In this document: positions 13,495-23,641 of the stretch, piece by piece | Position numbering within the stretch: the stretch's first letter is position 1 | Layout of the letters: every line of letters begins with the position of its first letter | Notes under the pieces: model-generated | What the model was told of the DNA's origin: nothing | What the model saw: only the letters and a program-made list of their open reading frames with translations | The model's database searches: none | NCBI RefSeq assembly: GCF_001553955.1 | Contig: NZ_CP014234.1 | Span: 744,001 to 808,000, forward strand | Source: Moraxella osloensis | GTDB lineage: Bacteria > Pseudomonadota > Gammaproteobacteria > Pseudomonadales > Moraxellaceae | Direction of reading: 5' to 3' | Length of the DNA stretch: 64,000 nucleotides | Program-made: the position numbers and the translations under genes

Positions 13495-16400
13495 TTATGC
13501 CAAATAAGATTCCACCTCAGTCATATCGACACTGACCAACTTGGACACGCCCGCCGTTGGCATGGTCACACCTTTGAGCTCATCGGCAATTTGCATGGCA
13601 AGTTTGTTATGACTGATAAAAACAAACTGTACGTCTTTGGCAAGCTGCTCAATTAAGCGGGTAAAGCGCGCGACATTGGCATCATCGAGCGGCGCATCGA
13701 CTTCATCGAGCACACAAAATGGCGCGGGCTGCTGTTTAAAAATGGCAAAGATTAAACTTAACGCAGTCAAGGTTTTCTCACCGCCCGACAACAGTGCCAG
13801 ACGGCTGTTCTTTTTGCCTTTCGGCTGTGCCATAAGCTCTAGCCCTGACTGCCAGCCTTTGCCGCTGCCATCTTTGTCATTGGTATGGTCTGATAACACC
13901 AGCTTAGCTTGCCCGCCACCAAATACTTGGGTAAATAGCTTGTTAAGATCGATATTGACTTGGGTCAACATATCCATAAAAAGCTGTTTGGTTTGACTGT
14001 CAATCTGCTGGATAGCAAGTTGCAACTTATCAATACTGGCGGTCAAATCCGAGATTTGCTCAGCAAGGGGCGCTAAGCGGCTGTTCACTTCGCTGAGCTC
14101 AGCCACCGCGGCATGATTGACTGCCCCAAGATTAAGCAGCTGTGATGCTAACTGCTCGAGTTGTCGTTGTAGTTGTTCGCGTTTGGGGCTACCCAGTAAC
14201 TCAATGTCGTCAGTTTTTGGTACGGCGATTTTGCGACTAGTCAATTGCTCACCAATCAATGCCACGTTTTGTTTTGCTAGTGCCCATGCGGTGTCGGTGG
14301 TGTGATATTGCTGTTGTAGTTGGCTCAACTGCTGCTGAGACTCTTGCACAGCCAATTGCGCTTGCTGCACCTTGGTTTCCATGGTTTTCAAGGTGATTGT
14401 CAATTGGGTAACGCTGTCATTGGCGGTTTGTAGTTGCGTCGAGTCCACCGCGAGTTGTTGTTGTAGCTGCGGCAAGCGTGCCTGCTGCTCGCTAATTTTA
14501 TGACTCAGCAGCTGCTGCTCACTGGTGAATCTTGCTTGGTCTTGCAAAGCTTTGGCAAGTTGCTGCTCACTTGCGGTGATTTGCAATTGTCCGGTTGCCA
14601 GTGTTTGGGTGATGCGATTTTGTTGTTGTTCTAGCTCGCGCTGCTGACTGGCAAACTGGTTTAAGCGCTCATCGAGTGACTGGCGCTCGCTGATTTGCTG
14701 CTGTAATTGCGGTTGTAAATGCGAAAGCGTCTTGCTTAGCTCATAAAACCGCTGTTGCTCTTGCTGCAATTTGTCAGCAAAATCTTGCCCCTCTTGTTGT
14801 AGACGCTCGCTATCACTGTCGAGGCGTTTTTTATCTTGCGTAAGTTTATCGAGTGCGGATTGATAGCGATACTGCTGTTGTAGTTTTTGTTGCTGGCATT
14901 GCTGTTGTTGCTGGGTTAGGCTTAGCAGTTGATTACGCGCGGTTCGGTCTTGCGCTTGCCATTCTTGCAGACTAACCTTCGCTTGTTGCAAGCGATTGGC
15001 TAGACGCTGCAGTTGCGGTTGTTGCTGCGCTAAGTGTTCATCGAGCTGCCCAATACGGGCTTCATTCATCAACTGCTGGCTAAAACTGATAACCTGCTGA
15101 CCCTCAGCTTGCAACAAATGGCTTAGGTTAATCAGCAGCTGCTGATTACAAAGTATCAGCTGTTGCGCTGAGGTCTGCACCAGCAACCAATCGCCTGTTG
15201 GCAAGCTATCGAGCAGCCCTTTATCCTGCACCTCTGCCCAGTCAAGCGGCGTCGCACTGATCCAAACCTGCTGAAAAATAGCCAGATTGGGCGCCGCAAT
15301 CAAAGCAGACAGTGGCAAACAACCTTCTATTAGCTGACTGTTCGCTGGGTGATTTTTCGAGATGTTAGCTAAAGTTGATTGATTATCAATAAACACTGCA
15401 TGGTCATGGATAATTTGGGCAAAATCTTGGTCAGCCGCGATAGACCATTTGGCAAATACCGTAACTAGGGTATCAAAAATATTGGCATACCCCTTACCTG
15501 TTTCGGTCAATTGCAGTTGACTGATAAGTTTTGGCAAACTGCTAGTGTGTTCTTGATTGGCTGACTGGTGGATAACTTGGGCAAGGGCAGTTTCTTGTTG
15601 TGCTAGCAAATTTTGGAGTGTCGCTTGCTCGGTTTGCCACGCTTGGTACTGCTGCTCAGCTTGGCGATGCTGACGGGTTAAGCTGTCAACTTCATCGGCT
15701 TGGTCAGCGATAGATTCTTGACGGGCGATGATATTGGCTTCAAGACGTTCAATCTCATCACTGAGTCTCGTCATTTGCGTATCTAGTTCGTTATTCTCAA
15801 ACGCTGCAAATTGCTGGTCAAATGCGGCCTTAGCAGTCTGCCATGCCAATACGGCTTTGTCATGTTCGCTTTGGCGCTGTTGTTGGCGCTGTTGCTGGCT
15901 GGCATGGTGTTTGAGGGCATTTTCACTGACGGCAAGATTTTTTTCTACGTCTTGCTTTTGCTTATTTAATGCCACTAAATTTTTCGCAATGTGCTCACGC
16001 TGCTGTTTGCAATCATCTTGCTCCTCACGCAATTGCTGCAACTGTGCGGTGAGCTGTTCAAGCTGGTTGGGCAAGCCTTCAATACGCATTTGTGCTTGCT
16101 GTTTTTGTGCTTGCAATTCTTGTTGATACTTGGCAAAACGACCCAGCTCAACATTGAGGATATTCAGGCGTTGTTGGTCATTGGCAAGGGCTTGCTCAGC
16201 TTGTTTCAGTAGACTTTGGGTTTCATGCTGCTGCTGCCAATAATCCTTAGCAAGATTTTGCTGGGTCTGTAGAGTCTGCTGTTGCTCAGTCAGAGCCTGC
16301 TGGGCAAGTTGCTGCTGCTCGATTAATCCTTCAATCAATACTTGCTGGGCATCCACGCGCTCACGCATCGCTTGAAAATCTGCCGCGAGTGTTTGCTGTT

Positions 16401-17142
16401 TTTGCCATGCCTGCCCATAGTCATCAATGAGTAGCTGCTCACTGATTGCTTGCTGCGCTTGTTGCCATTGCTGGGCTTGTTGTGCTGTTTTGGCTTGTTT
16501 TTCTAGGCGTTTTTGTTGGCTGGTCAGTTCGCTGACCATATCATGTAGCCGCGCCAAATTATCGCTTGCGGTATCGAGCTGTTTTTGGGTGTCATCACGC
16601 CGGCTTTGGTAGCGCGACACGCCCGACGCCTCTTCGATAAACTCTCGTAGCTGCAGCGCATTGGCATCAATGATGCGCCCTATCATACCCTGCTCAATCA
16701 CCGCATACGAGCGGGCGCCAAGACCTGTGCCCAAAAAAATATCGACCACATCGCGGCGACGCACTTTGGTGCCATTGATAAAGTAATCGGATTTGCCTTC
16801 TTTATTGATTTGCCGACGTACCGATAATTCTTGATACAGATTGAGCGCGTGGTGGATGCCGCTGCTACCATCTTCGCCGCGGGTATGTTCAAATACCAAT
16901 TCTACGCTTGCCAAGCTTTTGGCGGACTTGTCTTCTGTGCCTGCAAAGATGACATCACTCATCGCGCCGCCACGAAGCTGCTTGGCGGAGGATTCACCGA
17001 GCACCCAGCGGATGGCATCAATCACATTGGATTTGCCGCAGCCGTTGGGCCCGACAATCGCGGTGATGGTTTTGGGGAAATGAAACGTTGTAGGATTGGC
17101 AAAAGATTTAAAGCCTGCCAGTTTGAGCTGTTTTAACCGCAT
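13495..17142 (-). CDS. smc: Chromosome segregation protein SMC
   Basis: This 1215-residue SMC ATPase forms the core of the bacterial condensin ring. Walker A (GPNGCGKSNVIDAIRWVLGE, from about residue 32) lies in the N-terminal head. Two very Gln-rich coiled-coil arms flank a hinge at about 505-660. The C-terminal head carries the signature LLSGGEKTL and Walker B CVLDEVDAPLDD. Many open frames on the opposite strand over this gene result from its biased Gln/Leu codons and are not genes. The next gene, zipA, begins 158 bp downstream. ScpA and ScpB are not in the window. Confidence 0.97.
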   Translation of the reverse strand: MRLKQLKLAGFKSFANPTTFHFPKTITAIVGPNGCGKSNVIDAIRWVLGESSAKQLRGGAMSDVIFAGTEDKSAKSLASVELVFEHTRGEDGSSGIHHALNLYQELSVRRQINKEGKSDYFINGTKVRRRDVVDIFLGTGLGARSYAVIEQGMIGRIIDANALQLREFIEEASGVSRYQSRRDDTQKQLDTASDNLARLHDMVSELTSQQKRLEKQAKTAQQAQQWQQAQQAISEQLLIDDYGQAWQKQQTLAADFQAMRERVDAQQVLIEGLIEQQQLAQQALTEQQQTLQTQQNLAKDYWQQQHETQSLLKQAEQALANDQQRLNILNVELGRFAKYQQELQAQKQQAQMRIEGLPNQLEQLTAQLQQLREEQDDCKQQREHIAKNLVALNKQKQDVEKNLAVSENALKHHASQQQRQQQRQSEHDKAVLAWQTAKAAFDQQFAAFENNELDTQMTRLSDEIERLEANIIARQESIADQADEVDSLTRQHRQAEQQYQAWQTEQATLQNLLAQQETALAQVIHQSANQEHTSSLPKLISQLQLTETGKGYANIFDTLVTVFAKWSIAADQDFAQIIHDHAVFIDNQSTLANISKNHPANSQLIEGCLPLSALIAAPNLAIFQQVWISATPLDWAEVQDKGLLDSLPTGDWLLVQTSAQQLILCNQQLLINLSHLLQAEGQQVISFSQQLMNEARIGQLDEHLAQQQPQLQRLANRLQQAKVSLQEWQAQDRTARNQLLSLTQQQQQCQQQKLQQQYRYQSALDKLTQDKKRLDSDSERLQQEGQDFADKLQQEQQRFYELSKTLSHLQPQLQQQISERQSLDERLNQFASQQRELEQQQNRITQTLATGQLQITASEQQLAKALQDQARFTSEQQLLSHKISEQQARLPQLQQQLAVDSTQLQTANDSVTQLTITLKTMETKVQQAQLAVQESQQQLSQLQQQYHTTDTAWALAKQNVALIGEQLTSRKIAVPKTDDIELLGSPKREQLQRQLEQLASQLLNLGAVNHAAVAELSEVNSRLAPLAEQISDLTASIDKLQLAIQQIDSQTKQLFMDMLTQVNIDLNKLFTQVFGGGQAKLVLSDHTNDKDGSGKGWQSGLELMAQPKGKKNSRLALLSGGEKTLTALSLIFAIFKQQPAPFCVLDEVDAPLDDANVARFTRLIEQLAKDVQFVFISHNKLAMQIADELKGVTMPTAGVSKLVSVDMTEVESYLA

Positions 17143-17310
17143 GTTGCTAAAGTGTAGGTATCAAAAAAAGGCGCTTATTTTAGCAAATTTTTAGCGATTA
17201 TTCATTAAATCTATGCTGACTTGATCTATGCTAACTGGGTACACACAAATCAGACTAAACCTGCTAAGCCCTTAAACTGATAAATCTGCCATGGCATAAA
17301 AAAAAGCATA

Positions 17311-17341
17311 AAAAAAACCGCTAAGTGGCTTAGCGGTTTTA
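17311..17341 (-). terminator. Terminator of the small Thr-rich lipoprotein gene
   Basis: The ccgctaag/cttagcgg stem has A/T runs on both sides and lies 18 bp past the stop codon. It may also act on the plus strand. Confidence 0.75.
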
Positions 17342-17358
17342 TAGGCTGTTGGTTAATA

Positions 17359-17538
17359 TTATTTTGCCGGTGACGCAGTAGCAGTCGCGGTATTCGCCGT
17401 TGCAGTTGCGGTATTGGCAGGTACAGACGCTGTTGTGGTGGTGGTTGTCGTGGTGGTGGTTTCAGTCTTGGCTTCTTCTTTCTTACCACAACCCACAAGG
17501 CTGATGACCGTCACTAATGCGATTAATAATTTATTCAT
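17359..17538 (-). CDS. Small Thr/Ala-rich lipoprotein of unknown function
   Basis: From ATG 17538 this 59-residue protein has a signal peptide (MNKLLIALVTVISLV) with lipobox LVGC, then a Lys/Glu patch, a run of about ten Thr and Ala-Thr-Ala repeats. GGAG precedes this ATG; four upstream codons are less likely to be used. The composition suggests a disordered, exported linker peptide attached to a membrane. I recognise no family. It has its own terminator and stands alone between smc and hemF. The repeat-like sequence (gttgcagttgcggtatt units in the coding strand complement) suggests slippage-driven growth. Confidence 0.65.
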   Translation of the reverse strand: MNKLLIALVTVISLVGCGKKEEAKTETTTTTTTTTTASVPANTATATANTATATASPAK

Positions 17539-17782
17539 AGCTTTCTCCAAAAACGGTTAATGTAATCATCCATCTGATAACTTAATAGTCTGATAACTAT
17601 ACGATCCCAATAACTATATCAATCAGTATCACTGAGCTAATCAGTTTATAAAATCTCAACTTAATTTTATCAAGACGTCATGGCATTTTATGCGTTTTCT
17701 GACCGTTTGGATAGCGGCTGTGACGATTTTTTTTAAGGGTTTTATGTAAATATTTATGCGTATCATCAGTCAATACACTAAA

Positions 17783-17810
17783 TTTTACCCACGCCATTGT
17801 GTGCTACAAT
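17783..17810 (+). promoter_or_regulatory. Probable hemF promoter
   Basis: TTTTAC at 17783 and TACAAT at 17805-17810 are separated by about 16 bp. The region 17551-17884 contains no gene. Just before hemF it holds degenerate A-rich repeats of about 17 bp (17811-17873, units resembling aaaaattaaccact). Confidence 0.45.
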
Positions 17811-17854
17811 GATTATTAAAAATCAACCATTAAAAATTAACCACTAAAATTTAA

Positions 17855-18886
<1,032 letters not shown>

Positions 18887-18913
18887 CAAAACGCAATCTT
18901 AATAAAAAACAAT

Positions 18914-18944
18914 AAAAAAGGGCAATCACAGTTGCCCTTTTTTT
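18914..18944. terminator. Terminator between hemF and gloA
   Basis: An aagggcaa/ttgccctt stem with A and T runs on both sides lies between convergent genes and can serve both. Confidence 0.8.
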
Positions 18945-18953
18945 AATGGGCGA

Positions 18954-19448
18954 TTAACCCATTAAGTTTGGTTGTACGATTTCTATCCAGTAACCATCTG
19001 GATCCAAGATGAAGGCAATATCTTTCATCATGCCTTCTTCAGGGCGTTTTTTGAAGGTGACTTGATGTTGCTCAAACCAAGCAACCGCTTCTTGCAAATT
19101 TGGCACGGCAAAACAAATATGCCCAAATCCTTGTGGTTCGCTATTGCCACTATGATAGTGAAACTCTGCATCAGACTCAGTGCCATAATTATGGGTCAAT
19201 TCTAGCACCCCTGGCTGACTAAAGGTGAATGCTGCTAGCGCGGCGGTATCGGTTGGCAAATTTGCCACCTGTTCATCGGTGAGCTTTGCCAAAAAATACA
19301 AATCAAATTCCGCTTGTGGGTAGCGTTTGGTTTGTAGTAGCGTCATGCCTAATACATCTTGATAAAAAGCCAAAGACACTTGCGGGTCTTTCACCCTAAG
19401 CATGGTGTGATTAAAGACAAACCCATTGGTAGCGGACAAGTTTGACAT
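18954..19448 (-). CDS. gloA: Lactoylglutathione lyase (glyoxalase I)
   Basis: GloA isomerises the hemithioacetal of methylglyoxal and glutathione to S-lactoylglutathione. The 164 residues carry two vicinal-oxygen-chelate half-domains. Metal ligands are in FNHTMLRVKD (His), GVLELTHN (Glu), GFGHICFAV (His) and YWIEIVQP (Glu). The length and the longer N-terminus are closer to the Zn-type enzymes than to the 135-residue E. coli Ni-type, but the metal class is an inference. The gene is monocistronic and convergent with hemF. Glutathione reductase is encoded elsewhere in this window. Confidence 0.92.
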   Translation of the reverse strand: MSNLSATNGFVFNHTMLRVKDPQVSLAFYQDVLGMTLLQTKRYPQAEFDLYFLAKLTDEQVANLPTDTAALAAFTFSQPGVLELTHNYGTESDAEFHYHSGNSEPQGFGHICFAVPNLQEAVAWFEQHQVTFKKRPEEGMMKDIAFILDPDGYWIEIVQPNLMG

Positions 19449-19655
19449 AGTGATCCTTATTGTAATATGCCTCTAAAAGAAAAAACCTTAAAAGAAAAAG
19501 ATGTTGACTAAAGTTCATTAATAGCGAGAATTTGCCAAAAATTCAATACTGTTTAATTTTAATTAACTTTTGGATAAAAATATAGCCCTTATTTCTCATA
19601 ACATCATTGCTTATAAAATCATTGCTCATAACATTACGCTTAGGTAAGTTGCTCA

Positions 19656-19705
19656 ATTCGCTATTTACTATTCAATATTCGCTATTCAATACTCGCTACT
19701 CAATA
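19656..19705. repeat. Degenerate short tandem repeat at the end of the carbonic anhydrase gene
   Basis: Four to five imperfect copies of a unit like attcgctattca(at) overlap the last codons of the carbonic anhydrase gene. Confidence 0.5.
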
Positions 19706-20337
19706 AAAGTCACTTTACCGGTGTCCAAATCATACACTGCCCCAACAATAATTAAGCTACCATTATTAACCGCATCTTCAAGAATACGAGAGCCGTGTTT
19801 GAGCTGGGTGACTGACATACGCACGTTGGCTTTAATGCCTCGATTAATCAACTCTTGCTCGTCAATGTCTTGTCCATTGGCGGTATAAATTTCATGCAAG
19901 TTGTAAACACTGGGACGGATACGGTCAACAATCGAACGTAAATTGGGCGAAAACTGCTGATCAGGATTGATCAGTGTCTCCACACAAGCCGTCACCGCGC
20001 CGCAATGGGAATGACCCAACACCACGACTAACTTGGTACCGAATTTCTCAGCGGCAAACTCAACCGAGCCAATCTGAGACGGCGCGACCACGTTGCCTGC
20101 TACACGAATGACGAATAAATCACCCAAACCTTGATCAAAGACAATCTCAGCGGGGACGCGCGCATCAGAACAACCCAAAATAATCGCAAACGGTTCATGC
20201 ACGTGGGTGAGCGCATTAGACGCTAGCAAGGTTGATTGGGGGTTTTGCACATTCTCTACGAATCGTGCGTTGCCTTGTTTGAGCATCTCGAGCGCTTGCT
20301 CGGCAGTTTCTGGACGCGGTAAGTGACTGTTTGGCAT
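19696..20337 (-). CDS. can: Beta-class carbonic anhydrase
   Basis: This zinc enzyme interconverts CO2 and bicarbonate. The 213 residues include the Zn-binding CSDARVPAE (Cys, with the Asp/Arg dyad) and GHSHCGAV (His and Cys), plus the VIRVAGNVV strand. ATG 20337 (MPNSHLPRPETAEQ) was preferred to the GTG six codons upstream because AAGGAG lies at the right distance before it. The C-terminal codons overlap a short tandem repeat. It is probably monocistronic. Such enzymes supply bicarbonate for carboxylases at ambient CO2. Confidence 0.94.
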   Translation of the reverse strand: MPNSHLPRPETAEQALEMLKQGNARFVENVQNPQSTLLASNALTHVHEPFAIILGCSDARVPAEIVFDQGLGDLFVIRVAGNVVAPSQIGSVEFAAEKFGTKLVVVLGHSHCGAVTACVETLINPDQQFSPNLRSIVDRIRPSVYNLHEIYTANGQDIDEQELINRGIKANVRMSVTQLKHGSRILEDAVNNGSLIIVGAVYDLDTGKVTFIE

Positions 20338-20456
20338 TTGGTTTTCTCCTTTCACCCTGTGATAATAACGAAATTTTTGATGATATAAAACGCGATATTT
20401 TTTATCATTTTAAACTTTTTAAAACTCAAAATTTTTTTAAGATGGTTCTATAGCTA

Positions 20457-20510
20457 CTATAATACCTCATCGCCTGCCACAGCAATATGCCCATCGGCTA
20501 TTTGGTTCTT
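20457..20510 (-). pseudogene. Probable detached 3' end of the Lys/Ala/Thr-rich gene
   Basis: Directly beyond the right end of the tnpB element a minus-strand frame reads KNQIADGHIAVAGDEVL and stops. If the element is removed from 20511 to about 21713 (a multiple of three), this tail joins in frame to the truncated gene at 21714. An 18-codon open stretch is short, so the link is an inference from position, frame and protein-like composition. Confidence 0.45.
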
Positions 20511-20700
20511 GACTTCCTCCCCTCCCTATCGTTCGGGGATTCCTGCTCCCAGACGGCCAAGCCCGACCGCAAGAATGTTCCGACTGGCATTAATATCTCT
20601 ATCATGCCATGTGCCACACTTCGCACAAGTCCATTCTCTTATTCGCAAGCCTGCTCTACCTTTCGGACTATTGCGGTCAAATTGACCGCAACACGAGCAA
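20511..20700 (-). ncRNA. Predicted omega/right-end RNA of the tnpB element
   Basis: In this family the guide RNA overlaps the 3' end of tnpB and the right end, and the guide is the flanking DNA. Here the scaffold would end at 20511 with the hairpin at 20518-20539, and the guide would be the minus-strand bases from 20510 downwards (aagaaccaaatagccgatgg). The extent of the scaffold is assumed from the family; nothing here proves expression. Confidence 0.4.
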
Positions 20701-21632
20701 GTTTGGGTAGTGTATTTCTCATTCACGATTTCAAAACGGCAACCTGCGTTCTCGCATTTATAGGTCAATTGTCGTTTGAGTTCAAACCAGCCTGCATCGT
20801 AAACCGATTTGGCGAGTTTGCCTTTTTTACTATTAAATTGATTACTCTGAATATCACCGACCACGATTAGCGCATTATCTTTAACTAATTGGGTGGTGAA
20901 TTTATGGATGAGGTCTTGGCGTGTGTTTTTGATTTTGGCATGAATCGCTTTGACACGCTGTTTGTTTTTAGCTCGTTGAGCAATGGCTAACGCTTTAGCA
21001 TATTTGAGCGTTTGCTTGATGGTGAGTTTGTCGCCATTTGAGGCGGTAGCACTGTCTTTAAGCCCTAAGTCAATGCCTACACTGCCTGTACCGCATTGTG
21101 TCTTGGGGTAGTCTTTGACGGTGATACAGGCATACCAACGGTTACGGCTGTCTTGTACCAATTCGCATGTGTTGATTTGGTATAGGCTAAGGTTGTAGCT
21201 GTCCCATAGGTCGATGATTAGCTTTTGCCCTTTGGCTAAACTAAGCTGTAAGGTGGATTTTAAGCCTTTTTTACCTGTTTGGTGTGTGGCGATGTGTTTG
21301 ATGGCAGATTGTTTAAACGGTAGCCAGCCTAATGATTTACGTTTTGAATTTGGGTTGTTGGTTCGCCAGTTTAGTTTGGCTTTTTTGAATTGGCGACGCG
21401 ATTTGGCGTGGGTTTCATTGATGGCTTGGATAGTTTGAGAATGTAAACCAAGTAACTCACCGCTACCTTTGGTGTATTCGTTTAGGTCGTAGGCTGAAAA
21501 GAACTTGCCAGTACGCTTAAGATGCTCATAGCTTAACGCATTAACGTAGTTCCATACGAAATTAACCAAACCACTTAGGCGGTTAAGCTTTGCTGTGTGT
21601 TTATCTCGTATGCGTAGCTTGAGTGTTTTCAT
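20526..21632 (-). CDS. tnpB: TnpB, RNA-guided nuclease of an IS200/IS605-type element
   Basis: From ATG 21632 the protein has 368 residues. The N-terminal helix-turn-helix region (MKTLKLRIRD ... NFVWNYVN) is followed by the OrfB_IS605 core. RuvC-I Asp is in SVGIDLGLKDSA (D188). The treble-clef zinc motif is Cys312/315 with Cys336/339. RuvC-III Asp is in HDRDINASRN (D346). At the RuvC-II position the sequence is LIVVGDIQSNQF, with Gly259 where most TnpB have Glu (ED). A Glu at 305 in VNEKYTTQTC might substitute in a rearranged site, which is an inference. TnpB cleaves DNA next to a short motif under guide-RNA direction and helps keep the element. The stop codon lies inside the right-end structure. 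Confidence 0.9.
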   Translation of the reverse strand: MKTLKLRIRDKHTAKLNRLSGLVNFVWNYVNALSYEHLKRTGKFFSAYDLNEYTKGSGELLGLHSQTIQAINETHAKSRRQFKKAKLNWRTNNPNSKRKSLGWLPFKQSAIKHIATHQTGKKGLKSTLQLSLAKGQKLIIDLWDSYNLSLYQINTCELVQDSRNRWYACITVKDYPKTQCGTGSVGIDLGLKDSATASNGDKLTIKQTLKYAKALAIAQRAKNKQRVKAIHAKIKNTRQDLIHKFTTQLVKDNALIVVGDIQSNQFNSKKGKLAKSVYDAGWFELKRQLTYKCENAGCRFEIVNEKYTTQTCSCCGQFDRNSPKGRAGLRIREWTCAKCGTWHDRDINASRNILAVGLGRLGAGIPER

Positions 21633-21676
21633 GCAAATTATTTTAGCAAAATTTATGCAAGCGTTATAGTGTACAA

Positions 21677-21720
21677 GTTGCCTTATATCCACCGCCTAAA
21701 GTCGGTGGTTTTACGGCAAC
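21677..21720 (-). repeat. Left-end hairpin of the tnpB element
   Basis: An inner stem CCACCG/CGGTGG (21689-21694 and 21703-21708) sits inside an outer inverted repeat GTTGCC/GGCAAC (21677-21682 and 21715-21720). Imperfect subterminal hairpins of this kind are what IS200/IS605 transposases recognise. The outer arm overlaps the last codons of the neighbouring gene. Confidence 0.6.
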
Positions 21721-22103
21721 GGCTGATAAAGACTGAGCGCGTCGATGGAATTCGGACGTTGGCTGATGGCAGCCAAGGTTTTTAATGGGTACGCCTTACG
21801 CTGCTGTTTGCCAAGTGCAATACTATCTGCTTGGCTTAGAAGCTTGCCTTGGTAGCGATGGCGCGTCAAATCCACACACTGAGCATGCTGTAAGGATTTG
21901 GGCAAAGCAATAGCGATGGGCAGCGCGGCTGTTGCGTGTGTTGCTATTTTTTTGGTCGCTGTTTCTTTAGCGGCTGGTTTTTTTGCGGGTATTTTTTTAG
22001 CCGTGGTTTGAGAAGCCGTATTGTTTGCACCTGCTTGAGTGGTTGTTGTTTGGGCATTTGTTGTTTCAGTCGTTGGGTCTTGAGGCTTTTTTTTGTTAGG
22101 CAT
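21714..22103 (-). pseudogene. Lys/Ala/Thr-rich protein gene truncated by the tnpB element
   Basis: About 130 codons run from ATG 22103 to a TAA that appears to be supplied at the left end of the element. The N-terminal half is low-complexity (many Thr, Gln, Ala and PAKK/AKK motifs), resembling DNA- or RNA-binding histone-like tails. The C-terminal half is ordinary globular sequence (PKSLQHAQCVDLTRHRYQGK). A continuation in the same frame is found beyond the element at 20457-20510. I do not recognise the family. The residual protein may still be made; whether loss of the last 17 or so residues matters is unknown. Confidence 0.6.
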
Positions 22104-22453
22104 GGCGTGTCTCTTAAATTTTCAATAGGTAATCTTCAATCATTCACTGGCTAAATTATCATCACATAAAAGTCGCTCAAGCTTGCTATTTTAATGGCTT
22201 TGGTAAAAAGTTACGTTGCTTATTTGTGCCAAATCAACCTCTTATTATCCACTAAAATTTTATGAACAGCAGGTCAATTTTCAGTAACATTTTTTAATTT
22301 TAGCCGTTATACTGAACGCAACTTTTAACTGTATTTTCACAGGTGAAACTATCGAAAAACTCTGTATTTATGTTGTCATGCTGATTGCGCTTTGACCCTA
22401 CATAAATATGCCATTTTAGCCCGCTATTTTAGCCTTGCCGTGAGATTGTGCCT
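22104..22453 (+). other. Intergenic region between the truncated gene and potA
   Basis: About 350 bp with divergent genes on either side. TATACT at 22308-22313 is a possible -10 for potA, without a clear -35. No small gene or riboswitch-like fold was recognised. Confidence 0.4.
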
Positions 22454-23641
22454 ATGTCTGCATCAACGTCCGCATCAACGCCACAAACCACCCTAAACGC
22501 ACCATCAGATATGCCTGATAGCGCCCAGCCGACCAACCAAAAACCGGTACTACTACAAATCCGTCATTTATCCAAATCTTATGGCGATACCCAAATTTTG
22601 CAAAATATTAATCTAGATATTTATGACGGGGAGTTTTTGACGCTGCTAGGGCCTTCTGGCTGCGGCAAAACTACCCTGCTACGCTTGATTGGCGGGTTTG
22701 AGCTGCCCAATGCCGGTAGTTTGCAGTTAGAAGGGGTTGATATTGCAGGCTTACCTGCGGAAAAACGTCCGATTAATACGGTGTTTCAGCAGTATGCCCT
22801 GTTTCCGCACATGAATGTGTACGACAATATCGCTTATGGACTAAAACTTAAAGGCGTACCCAAAACCGAAATCGACCAGCGGGTGCGTGAAGCGCTGGCA
22901 ATGGTACAACTTGACCATACCATCAATCGCCGTCCGCAAGATTTGTCGGGGGGTCAGCAGCAGCGTATCGCCATCGCCCGTGCCGTGGTGAATCGCCCAA
23001 AAATGCTGCTACTTGATGAACCTCTATCAGCGCTCGATGCCAAACTACGTGAGCAAATGCAATCAGAACTCAAACGCTTGCAGCGTGAACTGGGTATTAC
23101 TTTTGTATTCGTGACCCACGACCAACAAGAAGCCTTGTCGATGTCTGACCGGATTGCCGTCATGAAAAACGGCGTATTCCAGCAAATTGATACGCCCATT
23201 GGTATCTATGAATCGCCTGCCAATCTATTTACCGCAAGCTTCATTGGCGAAACCAATTTGTTTAAAGGTAAAGTGCTAGAGGTCAACCCAGCCACCATCA
23301 AAGTGGAAGTGGTCGAGCAAAATGACGGCTTTCATCCGATTCGTGAATTGCCCCGTCCAAAATTTGACGTGCAAGTCGGTCAAAATGTCAACTTACTGCT
23401 GCGCCCTGAAGATATCCGCGTGTACTACACCCATGAAGCTCATGAAGGCTTAATCGGCAACGTGGTAGACAGTGCCTACAAAGGCAGTACCCTAGATTCT
23501 GTGATTCGATTAAAAAACGGCAATATCGTCAAAACGTCAGAGTACTTTAACGAAGACGATCCGAATTTTAACTATAAACTGGGTCAAGAAGTGCGTATTG
23601 ACTGGGTCGATGGTTGGGAGTGGATTTTGCCAGATGAATAA
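22454..23641 (+). CDS. potA: Spermidine/putrescine ABC transporter ATP-binding protein
   Basis: PotA energises polyamine import. The first 30 residues or so are a low-complexity extension, then the ABC domain: Walker [10 protein letters not shown], signature LSGGQQQR and Walker [15 protein letters not shown]-terminal TOBE domain (about 280-395) contains [14 protein letters not shown] 22454 was chosen over the GTG two codons upstream; neither has a strong ribosome binding site. The stop overlaps potB's start by a few bases, so translation is coupled. The operon order is potA-potB-potC-potD. Confidence 0.94.
   Translation: MSASTSASTPQTTLNAPSDMPDSAQPTNQKPVLLQIRHLSKSYGDTQILQNINLDIYDGEFLTLLGPSGCGKTTLLRLIGGFELPNAGSLQLEGVDIAGLPAEKRPINTVFQQYALFPHMNVYDNIAYGLKLKGVPKTEIDQRVREALAMVQLDHTINRRPQDLSGGQQQRIAIARAVVNRPKMLLLDEPLSALDAKLREQMQSELKRLQRELGITFVFVTHDQQEALSMSDRIAVMKNGVFQQIDTPIGIYESPANLFTASFIGETNLFKGKVLEVNPATIKVEVVEQNDGFHPIRELPRPKFDVQVGQNVNLLLRPEDIRVYYTHEAHEGLIGNVVDSAYKGSTLDSVIRLKNGNIVKTSEYFNEDDPNFNYKLGQEVRIDWVDGWEWILPDE

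Larger units (their letters stand above)
20511..21713 (-). mobile_element. IS200/IS605-type element carrying only tnpB (IS1341-like)
   Basis: The element consists of tnpB plus short end structures and has no tnpA. The right end has the familiar gaagtc/ggggaggaag-type terminus with a TCCCC/GGGGA hairpin (518-522 with 535-539 of the 20-kb block). The left end has a CCACCG/CGGTGG hairpin (21689-21694 with 21703-21708). No target duplication is expected for this family. The left boundary is uncertain by about ten bases. Without tnpA in cis it depends on a helper in trans for movement. Confidence 0.75.

Noticed and set aside
15728-16126. Cys/Ser-rich frames opposite smc
   Set aside because: They mirror the Gln/Leu codons of the SMC coiled coil; composition is unlike any protein and no start signals are seen.
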